A DNA stretch of 64,000 nucleotides, taken from contig OZ023265.1 of NCBI GenBank assembly GCA_964006375.1, positions 7,543,160-7,607,159 on the forward strand, given 5' to 3'. The DNA is from Tillus elongatus (Eukaryota > Arthropoda > Insecta > Coleoptera > Cleridae). The position numbers were made by a program, and so were the translations under genes. This document shows positions 1 to 12,548 of the stretch, one piece after another. The notes under the pieces are model-generated. The model was not told the origin of the DNA. It saw only the letters and a program-made list of their open reading frames with translations, and made no database searches. Each line of letters begins with the position of its first letter. Position 1 is the first letter of the stretch.

Positions 1-390
1 TGAAAGTGGAAGTTGGAAAAAACAATATTATGTTGCTACTTGTCCTTACGACCTACGATAATTGAGAGTGGAGGTTACAAAACAACAATATTGTTGCGTT
101 GTGATTTATCTTTACTTACGGCTTACGATAATTGAGTCTAGAAGTTGCAAGAAATAATATTGTTCTGTTATTATTAATCCTTACTTACGGCTTAGAATTA
201 TTGAAAGTATAAGTTACAACAAAACAATATTGTTGCGTTGCTATTTATCCCTATTAATGGCTTACAATAATTGAGAGTGGAGGTTACAAAAAAACATATC
301 GTTGTTCTGTTATTTATCCTTACGGCTTACGATAACTGAGAGTTGAAATTACAAAAAAAAAACAAACAATATTGTTGCGCTGTGATTTAT
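1..390. repeat. ~70-bp tandem minisatellite
   Basis: About five diverged head-to-tail units are visible. Each carries CTTACGATAATTGAGAG, an A-run, the palindrome CAACAATATTGTTG and then TTATCCTTACTTACGG. Starts of the GATAATTGAG motif fall near 57, 127, 191, 265 and 325, giving a period close to 70 bp. No coding signal is seen. The array probably begins before the window. Confidence 0.8.
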
Positions 391-783
391 ATGGGTGTAA
401 AAGTTGCGCATCACGCAGATAGAAGAAAGTAGAATGCAAGCGATCGGTATGAAGTATCTGAGAGGGATCAAGAGAGTAACGAAGAGAGATAGACTACGAA
501 TTCAGAAAATAAGAGAAGAGCTCCAAATAGAACGAATAGAGGACAGTACAAAGAGGCAACAACTCAAGTGGTTTGGACACTTGGTACGGATGGGAAATGA
601 GAGACAAGTGAAGAAAGTGTGAAAGGCAAAAAGTGTTCGAAAAAGCATAGAGACAGGTCAAGGAAAAGATGGGACGAAGTGGTGGCAGAATGGTTTTAGA
701 GGAGAGGTAGAAATTGGAACAAAGGAGGACTTATGGCGAAGAATAAGAAAATTTGGGCGCGATTTGTACATGATTAAATTGTA
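391..783 (+). pseudogene. RTE-like LINE, C-terminal fragment
   Basis: A reading frame from about 404 encodes a basic stretch with RKRDRLRIQKIREEL-type sequence followed by QLKWFGHLVRMGNER. This is the C-terminal signature of insect endonuclease/reverse-transcriptase proteins of RTE-type LINEs, usually written as LRWFGHVxRM. A stop interrupts it after RQVKKV, and similarity continues to about 780 (KWWQNGFRGEVEIGT, LWRRIRKFGRDL). The catalytic RT and endonuclease parts are absent, so this is a dead 5'-truncated copy. It lies between minisatellite units, and a further unit resumes after it. The clade is assigned by recalled motif similarity only. Confidence 0.6.
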
Positions 784-862
784 AACACCAAAGTTTAAAA
801 AAATACAATATTGTTGCGTTGTTATTTATCCCCACTAATGACTTACGATAATTTCAGATATT
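784..862. repeat. Minisatellite unit resuming after the LINE
   Basis: The sequence returns to the unit seen at 1-390 (ACAATATTGTTGCGTTG, TTATCCCCACTAATGACTTA, CGATAATTT). The LINE end therefore inserted into the array. Confidence 0.7.
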
Positions 863-1795
863 AAGATTTGAATGCCTTGTTATATATATTAAAACGTATC
901 CGAGATATGGGCTTAAGGGAGGCTAGTTCATGCTTATTTGTAGAAAATTAATAACGAGAGATAACTCTTTTATTCTGGAGAGCGTCTTACGATATCCGAA
1001 CAAGCAAATTGGCAGTGACTATATTCACCATCTGATTACAAAGTATTTTGCCAGTTCTGGCTGATGTTCATAAAACAAAGTGGTTTAAATTGCATTCTTT
1101 TAAAATACAACTGTAAAAGGATTCAGTTATGCTAATTTACCTGACTTATTATAGTCGTTGTTCTTTCCTATGATAGACAGACATTTCTATAGACAACTTT
1201 TGACAACAAAGAATATGCAATTTTGCGAATTCATCTAGTGAATCTACTAAGATCACTTCCTTTGTTTGTTTATGCATTTTTATTAATTAACAATTTCCGC
1301 TTTTCTTTACTGCCTTCACTGGCACATTTCATAATAACCCGAAAAACTTCAGCAGGTTAGATCTATCTTCTTAATTACAATAAGTCAACGACTCAATGAA
1401 CCTAATTAAGAAAAACTAGACCATCATAGTTTAACGAGCTATGAAAATTTATAAGTGAAGTGAAACAAAATGGAAATTATGAGCTGAACTTGAACTTACA
1501 GACACGTACCTATGTCATGTTTCTGAGTGCATTAAAGTAACTGGAGCATGTAGGCAAGGCGTTTTAAATGGTTGATATCATTTAGATCAAATATATGGTG
1601 TCTAAGCTTTTACTTTCTTCACTAGCAACACTTTTTCTTTTGATAATTCATGGTGAGATACAGATCTTAAATATTCTTTCGACACAAATTATTCAGATGT
1701 TTACCAACTTTTCTATGATGTCTCAGAAACTTATTACAAACTAGATTAACATTTTAAATTTATTTAAATTTGTACTTTATAGTAAACTACTATAC
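863..1795. other. No feature recognised
   Basis: AT-rich DNA with scattered stops in all frames. No RNA gene, inverted repeat or transposon motif was recognised. Confidence 0.5.
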
Positions 1796-2100
1796 TAATG
1801 ATGCAGAAAATGCCCCTCTCTGCAGTATTAAGCTCTTTAATCACAACTGTCAGAGTTTATCTGGTAAGCTGAATGAACTTGATATTCTGATCGGTGGAGA
1901 TAGAATACATTTCACATTTCTGAACAATGGTATCGTTAAGATAAAATTAGATTAATAAATTTGAGCGGCTTCCGCCTAGTCGATTGTTTTTGCAGAAGAA
2001 GACCGCGTGCATGGTGGTGTAGCTATTATGTATTCACAAGGGTTGAGTCTTGAACCCATTATTCAAATAAATGAACTTTCGCAGTGCTTTCATTTTCAAC
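1796..2100 (+). pseudogene. LINE endonuclease (APE) N-terminal fragment
   Basis: Two frame pieces resemble the start of an apurinic-like endonuclease domain of a non-LTR retrotransposon. The first reads NHNCQSLSGKLNELDILI at about 1830-1895. The second reads DRVHGGVAIMYSQG at about 2000-2045, where HGGVAIY is the usual central motif. The frame changes between them and the domain is shortened, so this is a decayed fragment. A poly-T tract ends the region near 2230. The clade cannot be fixed from so little. Confidence 0.55.
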
Positions 2101-2402
2101 GAGTACCTGCTAAACAATGCAATGATAGGTTGTGTGTATGTGTGTTGTGTTATATGGCTGCGGTCATAAGACCATTCGCACATTTTTTCCCGCTTGTTGG
2201 TCTGGTTCCCATCTGTACATACTTTTTTTTTTAATATAATAGAGATGTTGGTTTACATTTTGTGATACTTTTTACATATTTATATACAATACTTATGTGC
2301 TTTTATTTGTTTCAAATATAACAGATATTGATTTATATTTTGAAATATTTTTCTTTTTAATTTTTTTGAGCTGTTTAAACCTTTGTTCCCTTTTTTGTCG
2401 AA

Positions 2403-2785
<383 letters not shown>

Positions 2786-5557
2786 TATTCTTTGTAACCT
2801 CCCATAAATAAAAGAATTTATAACTCGGTAATAGGCAAGCAGTAGTAGTAATATATGCGGGACCTCAAGTGAACCCAAATCTGGTCAGTAGTAAGGTCAC
2901 TATTTCCTATAAGTCCTACCCTAAAAAGTTTCTATCAGATTAATAATTAGCAGGATTAGAAATGCTTTATAAGGTTTGAACATCTTATTATTGTTTACTA
3001 CTTACGCTGTTGTTGTGTTGTTGCACTGTCTGAAGTCTCATATTCATCAGCGCTCCAAATTAGTGCCTGGTTACGATGATTTTTCTAAAAGTTTATTTTC
3101 GATATCTAGGAAATCGAGATCAAGAGTTCTTATAAGCGTCGTCACGGAAGGTCAAAAGGGTGTAAGAGGAATTAATTTTCAATTAGACAGACATGTTGAT
3201 GTAACAAAATATTAAATTTATTAACATGAATTGAATTTGAAATGGTGAACAAAAAATTAAATTAAATTGTTGATAGCTCTCAAAATGAACATTAATTGTA
3301 CACAAATAGAAATCAAATGAATATCAAGAATTTCAGTAACAAGAAATTATCAATTTACATGCATATGACAGAATAGTGAGGCAAATGTGGTTATATCTTG
3401 CTAAAGAAATATAAGCACTTATATATTGAGGTATGCTAAAAATCAGATACTGTGTGTCTGCAGCTCAAAAGAAATTATTATATAAATTATTGGACGTTTG
3501 TCAATTAACTTGGTTAATTTTATATTCAGATCCTGGCCAGTTCTTAGAGTGAGGCTGAATTTAAAAATATATATGTAAATATTTACGTGAAAACTCTATA
3601 GTAATTATTGAAAAACAGGTGACATTAAAGACAATGTACAGGTTATAGATTTTTACAGACAAGATTCCCTGATTACAATTTCAAAAACTACGTGTTTAAA
3701 TTTGCACAAAAAACTGATGAGATTCCAGAGATTAAAACAGGAAATTCATAATTATTCTAATAGCAACTCCCTGACATTGCTCAAAATCTAATCTTGAGTG
3801 AGTGTCTTTGAAAGTTCAGATTATAAAAGTTCAGTTGCTAGATGAGTGCATAAGACCAAGTTTGCTAGTTTAGAGAAAAATTCTATTGACTCACCGAATC
3901 TTCTGCCTTGAATTACCTGGTTACTCTATGGGGACGAACTCCAAATTGAATCAAATACTGGTAGCTGACACAAGTCTCAGTGACTCCAACAAGAGAAAAG
4001 AAGCTGGGAAAAACAGTGATGGTTCCCATTGATGGTTACTAGGCCGGTGGATTTATTGTGTAACGTGTACAAAACCTTTTGACAACCAGGTCAATATTCT
4101 GAAGTCGCTTGGTGGAAAATTCGCTATTTACAATTAAAACGTTGAATTTTCCCTAGCGAAATTGACTGCCAATTGACTTAAACTCCGGCGATAACCCGGA
4201 ACTCTTTTTAAAGTAGCAAATGAACAGGTTGAAACAAAGAACCACAAGTTAAGTTCCGTTTTAATGCTAACTACGATGTTTATTTAAACTCGAAAATCAC
4301 TAAAACACTTCAAATAACCACTGAGTATTGTTAGAAGGCAGTATAGCTAACAGAAAGACTATTAAAAACTCAGTTTATAAGGCAATTCGAGAGACACCCA
4401 AAGTCAACGTGTTTACGCCACAGGCGTCAGTGTCAGACTTTCAGAGGTAGAGAGCATTCTGCTGCTCCTGACCCCTGCACGAAATTTTCAGAGTCATGAG
4501 CCTTAGTGGCAATGTGAGAGCTCTTTCTCGCCTTCATTCTTCGAATGAGATAAAACGAGACCTCCAATCGTTGGCGAAGTCACCGACGTCTTCTATACAC
4601 ACCTCCACAATAATGGACTCGTCCGTTCATTTGCTAGCCGTTTTTCTAGATTTCATCATAATTACGTCAGCTTTTACCTAGAATTTCAGGACAATAGAGA
4701 TGTTTATTTTCCTCAACAAAATACAACGTTTTTCAATATTTAGATTTCGATGTATATTATAGAAAGTTCAGTACGCTTCTTACGATACAGAATTTTTTTA
4801 GCGAATTTTCATCAATATTATTTTGAAACCAAAACTTGAAATATTTAATATAGATAGGGTTTTTGGTATTATTTATTATGCTTGGGGGTTTTCTAAGTGT
4901 TTTTAAATCAGTAATGATTCCACGTAAAAACTGAATCGTTACAGCTTAAGTTTTTTCGGTGGAAAATGGGGAAAAACTTTTTGAAAACGCTATATTTTTT
5001 AAATGATTAAAGTGAGTGGAATAGAACTTTTCACATTTATAGGGCATTTAAAGATCTTCTTATGCATTAATTAATTTCAACACAAATTTAAGTTATCCCG
5101 AATTAAAGAAATTTAAAGCTACAACACACTCCTAAAAGTTTATTAAGGCGTTGTGTAATGTATGTGGGAGAGGTTAACATAGCAGATGTCTTAGTTTGTT
5201 TTGTTTGAATGTTGAAAAGGTACAAAATCTGCCTAATAAATTGAAACAGCGAGAGTTGTCAGTTTCAAAATTTTATTACACAAAGTTGGTAAGTTTCACT
5301 CGTTAGGAAAATTAACGGTAATATTTATTTCTAGGATTGTTTTGTTAATCAAAAAGATATATGGTAAAATCGTCAGCTAAAGTGTTTAGGCCTGATTTTC
5401 AGTTGTGATCCAAACAGTAACTAAATAAAAACCTTATAAGTTGAAGAAAACTTTTACAATTATAAAATTTTTTGTCAATTTAGTCTAGGGAGATTTATCT
5501 ATAGATTTGGCATTCTGAAATGACCAACAACACAATTTTTAGTCACGTGGTCAGAAA
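2786..5557. other. No gene recognised; weak repeat similarity at 4.8-5.1 kb
   Basis: The stretch is AT-rich with only short chance frames. Around 4795 there is one head arm (TTAGCGAATTTTCATCAA). Around 4965-5080, GAAAACGCTATATTTTTTAA and AGTGAGTGGAATAGAACTTT resemble a diverged copy of the module at 12.66-13.03 and 55.13-55.49 kb. Downstream exons of the minus-strand FAS1 gene could lie here but I could not identify one. Confidence 0.4.
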
Positions 5558-5570
5558 TTAAATTATCATT

Positions 5571-6861
5571 TTTTTTTGTTCCCTCAGGGCTCGTCCGCGG
5601 CCTTGCCGCCCCGATAGCACCGCAACCCTTGGTTGATTGTGCATACCCTTAGTCTTACTCCACCCATTCCAAAATCACTGTGCCTTGAACTAGTCTGCAC
5701 AGCGATTGGCAGGGTGAAGTTTTATATTGCTCTGTCTCCGGTCTAGAGTGACCATAGATCAGTTGTCTTTTCCGGTCCAGAGCTATACACTCACACAAGA
5801 TGTGCTGGGCTGATTCTTCCCCCTCGCCTCAGAGTCTGCATGCGAGGTCCCCTTCGAACTGCCCCATTTTATGCAGGTGTTTCTTGACGGCCATGTGTCC
5901 CGTCAAGAGACCTGTTGTGTTTCTGAGCTGTCCTCTGTTAAGGTTTAGCAGCTCCACAGCTCTCTTTGAACTGGGTCCGTCAATTATTGACTTCCCATGT
6001 CTGAGCCCTGGACAGTCCGCCCAGTACACCTTGTGTTGGTTTCTGACCCAGGACTTAACGGCTCCCCTGGCAGTGCTCTTTGACACGTCCAGAGCCGGTT
6101 CTGGTCCCATAAATGGTTCTGCTGACCCTCTCTTCGCGAGACTGTCAGCTTCTACATTGCCTTTGACCCCCGAGTGACCCGGAACCCAGATGAGGGTCAC
6201 CTCATTCTGCCCAGCCAGGTCGCTCGTCTCGTCTCGGCACTCACTCACCAGCCAGGAATTTACCCGTGGGCTACTTAGTGCCTTAAGGGCTGCCTGGCTG
6301 TCTGTCGCTATGAGGATCCGCTTGTTGGTGTAGCCCCTCCTCTTGTTCTCCCGCACACAGTGCAGGATGGCGTACATCTCGGCCTGAAACACCGTTGCAT
6401 GGGCTCCGAGGGAAATACTATGACTTACCCTCGGTCCTTCCGAGTAAACACCTGCCCCCGTCCCACGCTCCCTCCGGATCCGTCCGTGAACCAGACGAGC
6501 GCGTCCCGTGGAATGCCCGGCGTCTCCTCCCGCCATGCCTCGCGATCGGGGATTTCCACTGTAAAGTTGTTTTCCCTGCACATTCGCGGGCTCGCGAAGT
6601 CTGACCTCATTTCAAGCATGGGTTCCTTCACGATCTCCTGAATTTTGCAGTGGCCCCTGAAGCCTGGGTTGATCTTCAGTCTACCATTGCAGGCTAGTCT
6701 GTATAGTCCTAGCCTGGCCTCTCCCATAATAACTAAGTGTAGGGGGGGTAGATCCAGCAACACCTCCATGGCGGCTGTTGGAGTTGAAGACATGGCCCCT
6801 GTGATGCCTAGGCAAGCCATCCTTTGGATCTTGCCTAGTTTTTGTTTGGCACTGGATTGTG
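5571..6861 (-). mobile_element. RNase H-bearing LINE copy, 5'-truncated, with target duplication
   Basis: The minus strand encodes the 3' end of a non-LTR retrotransposon. An RT-thumb remnant is followed by an RNase H domain with VWFTDGSG (first Asp, near 6480), AEMYAILHCV (Glu), ATDSQAALKAL (Asp) and WVPGHSGVKGN. A cysteine cluster ends it (ACRLC, SAQHILCECKALDR). A frameshift separates the first Asp from the rest. The 3' end near 5571-5600 reads GAGCCCTGAGGGAACA in sense orientation. A 13-bp direct repeat, TTAAATTATCATT, flanks it at 5558-5570 and 6862-6874, as expected for target-primed integration. RNase H with a C-terminal Cys motif fits the I/R1/LOA-type LINEs; the exact clade is not resolved. 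Related copies lie at 20.1, 23.0, 27.1, 32.5, 35.3 and 41.2 kb. Confidence 0.85.
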
Positions 6862-6929
6862 TTAAATTATCATTGGTTTGTTCTGTTATTTGAATTCTTA
6901 TAGCAAATGTAGCGTTATATGTCATATCA

Positions 6930-7240
6930 GTTTATTTTTATTTTAGGTTAATGAGAGAATAGGTTGTTTTTCGATTAATAATTTTAGTTTATATGAAAAG
7001 CTTGTAAATTAAATCATTGCTTTGTTTGATCATACTACGAAGTGAGTGAGTCGTCCAAGACCCTTACCTTTAAAATAAGTTATGTTAAATTCTTTTACAC
7101 AGGAACAGTACGTATGCAATCAGAACTGTTAACAATGGTGTGAATATTGTAAAATTTGAAAATAAATGTAATTCTTTGTTTAAAATCGAAACTTAAAAAT
7201 TAATAAAGACTATATAAACCTTGGATAAATAATCATTTCA
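6930..7240 (+). repeat. 5S-unit upstream flank, copy 1
   Basis: This stretch (GGTTAATGAGAGAATAGG, AATAATTTTAGTTTATATGA, CACAGGAACAGTACG, TATATAAACCTTGGATA) matches 55525-55800 almost block for block. Both copies end directly at a 5S rRNA-like sequence. The TATATAAACC box about 30 bp upstream of the 5S start is kept in both, and TATA-like boxes at this distance are common upstream of insect 5S genes. Confidence 0.75.
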
Positions 7241-7359
7241 AGCGAACAGCTATAGCACGTTAGAAAAACCGATTCTCGTGCGGTCAGCGAAGTTAGCCAA
7301 CCTCGGCCGTAGTCAGTGTCTGGATGGGTGACCCCTTAGTAATACCGTGTGCTGTTTGC
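7241..7359 (+). pseudogene. 5S rRNA pseudogene
   Basis: About 119 bp align along the full length of a eukaryotic 5S rRNA. Visible blocks are CCGATTCTCGTGCGGTCA (TCGTCCGATCA in normal 5S), GCGAAGTTAGCCAACCTCGG, AGTCAGTGTCTGGATGGGTG and ACCGTGTGCTGTTTGCC, followed by a T-run. Several changes break conserved positions: AGCGAAG for ACCGAAG, TTAGCCAAC for TTAAGCAAC, and ACCCCTTAGTAATACC for the CCTGGGAACACC region. These make it a likely pseudogene. It lies about 310 bp downstream of the FAS1 exon at 7672-7809, on the opposite strand. Confidence 0.85.
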
Positions 7360-7392
7360 CTTTTTCTTAGGTAGTGACATTTCTGTTTTGTT

Positions 7393-7560
7393 CTTATTAG
7401 CGAATTTTAATTTTAAAAAAGTAAGTGTTTTTATTTAAAACAATTTGCTAATAGAGAGGTATCGATGGTGAGACTGCAAAAATTAAAAAAATTGTATCTC
7501 AAACAAAAATAACCAAGTTATTTTGATAAAATCTGATTGGTATGTTGCCTGCGTAAATAC
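7393..7560 (+). repeat. Composite repeat variant 2, head and short body
   Basis: TTATTAGCGAATTTTAATTT pairs with CAATTTGCTAATAGAG, and GAGGTATCGATGGTGAGAC follows. The (AT)n tract is missing. The body resumes at TTGTATCTCAAACAAAAATA and ACCAAGTTATTTTGATAAA. It begins about 35 bp after the 5S end, as it does after the 5S copy at 58.3 kb. Confidence 0.7.
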
Positions 7561-7671
7561 CCTGCTCCAATAAAACTCAACTTTCTAGGTTTATAGAAAA
7601 TTGCTGCGTCCAGACTTTTTAGTGATTTTTTTAATAATTCTTGTAAGGGTAACAATAAAAGACATCCTCAC

Positions 7672-7809
7672 CTTGATATCGTTCCATTCCAGATCATGCA
7701 TGTTATACTGGTTGACTCTGAGTTGTGTACCTGCTAACGATACTCCTGTCATTTCGTCCTGTAGCGAGCTGATTGTGAAGCCTCCAGGGATGACGTGATG
7801 TAGCAGCAA
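7672..7809 (-). CDS. Fasciclin-domain gene, internal exon (middle of FAS1 domain)
   Basis: Read on the minus strand, TTTCAG precedes 7809 and GTGAGG follows 7672. Together they define a 138-bp exon of 46 codons, phase 0 at both ends. It starts LLLHHVIPGGFTISSL, the H2-type core of a FAS1 (fasciclin/beta-ig-h3) domain, and continues with LAGTQLRVNQYN and ends EWNDIK. Joined to the upstream exon it gives a continuous FAS1 domain (ENPRLLSG, then LLLHHVIPGG). FAS1 domains mediate extracellular adhesion and matrix binding. The last strand of the domain must be in a further exon at lower coordinates, which I did not find. No stop or frameshift is present. Confidence 0.85.
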
Positions 7810-7997
7810 CTGAAACGATACAATATCATGTCATTGATTCGTTTCTCCTAGATAAATTTAATTAACGAACGTTTTGACATCGCAACGGTAAGTATTCGTG
7901 ATTATCTAAATTAAAGCTGATTTCTATTGTTTATTTTTAATTGTAAATTGGCAATTAATTCACAATGGAAGGTAATCAGTTACTTGGTGTAAGTATT

Positions 7998-9094
7998 ATT
8001 AGTGAATTTTCTTTAAAAAAATCACTAATGAGGAGATCCCGACTTTTGAATTAAAAAAAATTTTCTTCAAATGAGCGCTAATTAGGCCCCCCAGAAAACA
8101 TATCCGGGGTCAGTTTCGATTTCAGGTTTTCCCGGAAAATTTTGTGTTTTCTTTCAAAAAAAAAAATTTATTTCCGGAAGTAACACAGTAAGGGCAACCA
8201 AATTTGGTACGCTCGTTTATCTCGTTATAGGTGAGATTTGTAGGTCAAAAGACAAAAAAGTTATGGGCATTTAAAGAAAAATAAATTGGGGGTTTCCTCA
8301 AAACGCTAAAGTGACAATTTAAAACGTCAAAAGAACTTGAATCTACTACGGGCTATGGAAAGAAAATGTCTCAAGAAGAGTGTTTTACAAACCCTGATGT
8401 CTTAGTTTCAACCGTCATTGTCCTTCATTTTACTGAAATATTTTCAGAAAATTCATCTCAAATAGACCCTTTCTCTGATGATATGGCAGTAGCCTTAGCT
8501 ATAGAGTTTATCGTTTAATGGTATATAATTTTTGTCGAACTTTCGCAAAAAATCAATAAAGCTCAATATATCCGTATTATACAAGATATGAAAAAATATT
8601 CTATACATTAATTATAGGGTGTCTTGAGCTACATCTTAAAAATTATTTCTACAATCAGAGGGGGGGCCCATAAGTCGTTGGTGATACAAATAATTTTTTT
8701 TAAAGTTGAAAACGCCTTATGTTTTTGCATTTTCCATCGAAATATAATGCATGTTTGTAAGTTAAGAAATTATGGACGCAGCAGGTGCGTTATGGTAGCG
8801 AATTTTGATTAAATGCTTCATATTTGAAAAGCTCAATTTGCTATTAACCTATAAGGTTGACCAAGAAACGGATTTTTTCGGTTACACTTTAAGTTTACTT
8901 TCGGAAATTTTTGTACGTTATCAAACAATATAGTTTTTTGATGAAACATGGCACATTGTTTTTACTATATATGTTGTACTGGTAACCAAATTTGATGCCT
9001 GCTTTCTCAAAACAAAACACACATATTTGCTATTAAAAACATTTTAATGAAAATTCACTACCATAACGCACTAGCTGCGTCCCGAACTTTTTTA
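7998..9094 (+). repeat. Composite repeat, variant 1, copy lacking the (AT)n tract
   Basis: It begins with the palindromic head TTAGTGAATTTTCTTT / AAATCACTAATGAGGAGA, then CGACTTTTGAATT, TTCTTCAAATGAGCG and CATATCCGGGGTCAGTTTCG. The sequence then skips directly to the body block CAGGTTTTCCCGGAAAATTT, so the AT tract and about 100 bp are deleted. The body includes GGGCTATGGAAAGAAAATG and TTCAAATAGACCCTTTCTC-like blocks. The tail at about 8770-9094 has inverted ends GACGCAGCAGGTGCGTTATG and CATAACGCACTAGCTGCGTC. The element is nested in the FAS1 intron. Confidence 0.8.
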
Positions 9095-9593
9095 TCATCT
9101 TACATTTAGAGTACTGCACGATACCATAATCTTTTGAAGTCATGGATATAGACTTTCAAGTTCGTTTTCTTACAATTCAGAATGCAGCAGATGAACTTTT
9201 TAACACTAAAAAAATAAAGAGTCATTGGTTGACTGTGAAATTATTCAATAATAGAACTGGGAACCAATAAAATCTCGTTATGAATAATTTGCCTAAGCCC
9301 TACTGAGTGGGATGTGCGAATATGCTCGTTGCACGCACGTAAAAAGGTGAAATGAATTTGAAGTTTCTGTGACAACGTGAAAATAGTTCCACGTTACACA
9401 ATCAAATTGAAAATAACTTCTACATTCGGAAGTTAAAATTAATGTCAGAATTAGCTGATAACTGGAAATTAATTTCAACATCGAACGTGAAATTAATTTC
9501 AAGTTTCTTTGTAACGTGAAAATAATTTCATGTTTCTGCTGTAAGATGAAACTAACTTCACCTAAATACTTTTTTCACTTCATTTCGTATATT
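9095..9593. other. Intronic DNA with no recognised element
   Basis: The stretch between two composite repeats contains several short near-repeats of GTGAAATTAATTTCA (about 9385-9560), a partly palindromic low-complexity sequence. No gene is seen. Confidence 0.4.
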
Positions 9594-11040
<1,447 letters not shown>

Positions 11041-11470
11041 AATTTTATAATGTTAAGCAGAGAAAGATGCATTTTTATGTTACATAAACATAAAATTGTT
11101 GATTACGTTAAATATTAAGCAACTGAAGCGTTACATTCAAATTGATGTCACGTTTTTGTCTGGCTATTCCAAATTCTGTTTAACTGGTTGAATAATTCTT
11201 GTATTATTTAACAACGGCGAAAAATCAACATGTTCACAGTTTTAACTCCCTAAATTATAATTAAATTTGTTATGGATTGATGATTCTGTATCACCACTTC
11301 TGCCCTTGACCTTGCCTTAGCATAATAAACTATCTCCTATAAAGTACGAGGGTATTTTGATATCTAGCTAGCCCAGGCACTTTCCAGTGAGAAAAATGAA
11401 ATGCAATTAATCAATTATTGTTGTTCTTATTTGGTGATACAATTACATACTAAACACATATATAGATATA
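11041..11470. other. Intronic DNA, nothing recognised
   Basis: AT-rich sequence without coding signal or visible repeat boundary. Confidence 0.4.
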
Positions 11471-11499
11471 CTTATTCTCTGCCTTCACATGCGTTTGTT

Positions 11500-11700
11500 T
11501 TCTTTTTTGTAACCGGTTTCGCTGCTTGACAGCATCATCAGACAGGATAAAATTCAATTTGTTTATACATATTCCTGTCAAACTATAAACAGAAACTCAT
11601 AAGTCCACTTGGAGAAACTCAAATCACCACAACACATATTTCAGAGACCTTACGATCGTTTCGTTGACAATGTCAACATCTTCAGAGGAAGAAAATTCTA
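11500..11700. repeat. Penelope-like terminal-repeat remnant
   Basis: TTTTGTAACCGGTTTCGCTG followed by TTGACAGCATCATCAGAC is the kind of motif found in the terminal repeats of Penelope-like elements. A second piece, ACGATCGTTTCGTTGACAAT near 11655, matches a block near 33470 (ACGATCGTTTCACTAACAAA), with similar CACCACAACACAT sequence before both. It lies near the Penelope endonuclease fragment at 12.27 kb. The family assignment is inference from recalled motifs. Confidence 0.4.
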
Positions 11701-12269
11701 AAGTAAAAAAACTAGCTCCCGTGTATTTATATCGCGTCAACGAACTGGTCCGAAGTAAAAATGTCGTCCATGATCGATCGTTTGTTTATTGTGTAGTGAA
11801 ACAACGATGTCAAAGACCTGCTTTAATCTTCTGGTCGACAAATTTATGAGCCATTATCTAATATAGGTTTAAAGGAACCGAGTTATTTAAGGAATCTGCA
11901 CGTTCCCTTTCGATCTAAAAATTTACTATGTGGATATTAGATCCTGCCGACAAAGACATCTGGTGAGATAAACAACATCAACTCAACTCATCTTTTTTAA
12001 AAATAGAAAACTAAACCCGGGTGTCTTACTCACCATGTTAACTCTAACAAAGGATAAATAATTCAACTAAAATACTACATAAAAACCATCTTTATATTGA
12101 TTTTAATTCTACGTGAAAGTATTTATATTGACTACATAGATACAAACAAAACGAACTGGTCTTTAAGTCGAGACAAACGTAGAGATTAGTATATGTATAA
12201 ACCGGCCGAGTTATTGACAGTAATTTATTATTCTACCAGACAAATTAGGAGTGTTTAAGCGGTCAAATG

Positions 12270-12545
12270 CAAAGTGCAAATAAAGGACTTGAAATTAAAG
12301 GTGCCGCACGATTCAATGAAGTTTTGTTCTTAATAGACCTTAATATAAAAATACTTTCTAATGAATCAAGCATAGTTTGATGTCTAACATTTTTGACACG
12401 TTTCAAATTTACTTTGTCAATGTGGTGATTATTATCCCATAAATTTTGTGCCACACATGATTTATCCACCGTACCATATCGTAACTGTGCGAGATGTTCA
12501 CGAAATCTGGTAGCTATGTTTCTCCTAGTTTGGCCCACGTATTTA
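12270..12545 (-). pseudogene. Penelope-like GIY-YIG endonuclease fragment
   Basis: The minus strand encodes DLKYVGQTRRNIATRFREHL followed by RYGTVDKSCVAQNLWDNNHH and LDSLESIFILRS. YVGQTxRxxxxRFxEH is the GIY-YIG nuclease core used by Penelope-like retroelements, and LESIFI supplies the conserved Glu. The frame ends SLNRAAPL. No reverse transcriptase is attached upstream: at 12549 the sequence joins directly to a composite-repeat body in the other orientation. It is therefore a 5'-truncated relic inside the FAS1 intron. Confidence 0.75.
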
Positions 12546-12548
12546 AGA

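Noticed and set aside
1..400. CRISPR array
   Set aside because: Repeat units are diverged throughout with no unique spacers between exact repeats, and the DNA is eukaryotic.
5800..6893. Plus-strand frames opposite the RNase H LINE (also at 23.2-24.3, 27.0-27.9 and 41.9-42.2 kb)
   Set aside because: They are antisense shadows of the LINE coding strand and show no domain.
7241..7359. Functional 5S rRNA gene
   Set aside because: Conserved box A and loop positions are changed (AGCGAAG, TTAGCCAAC, ACCCCTTAG), so a pseudogene is the better call.
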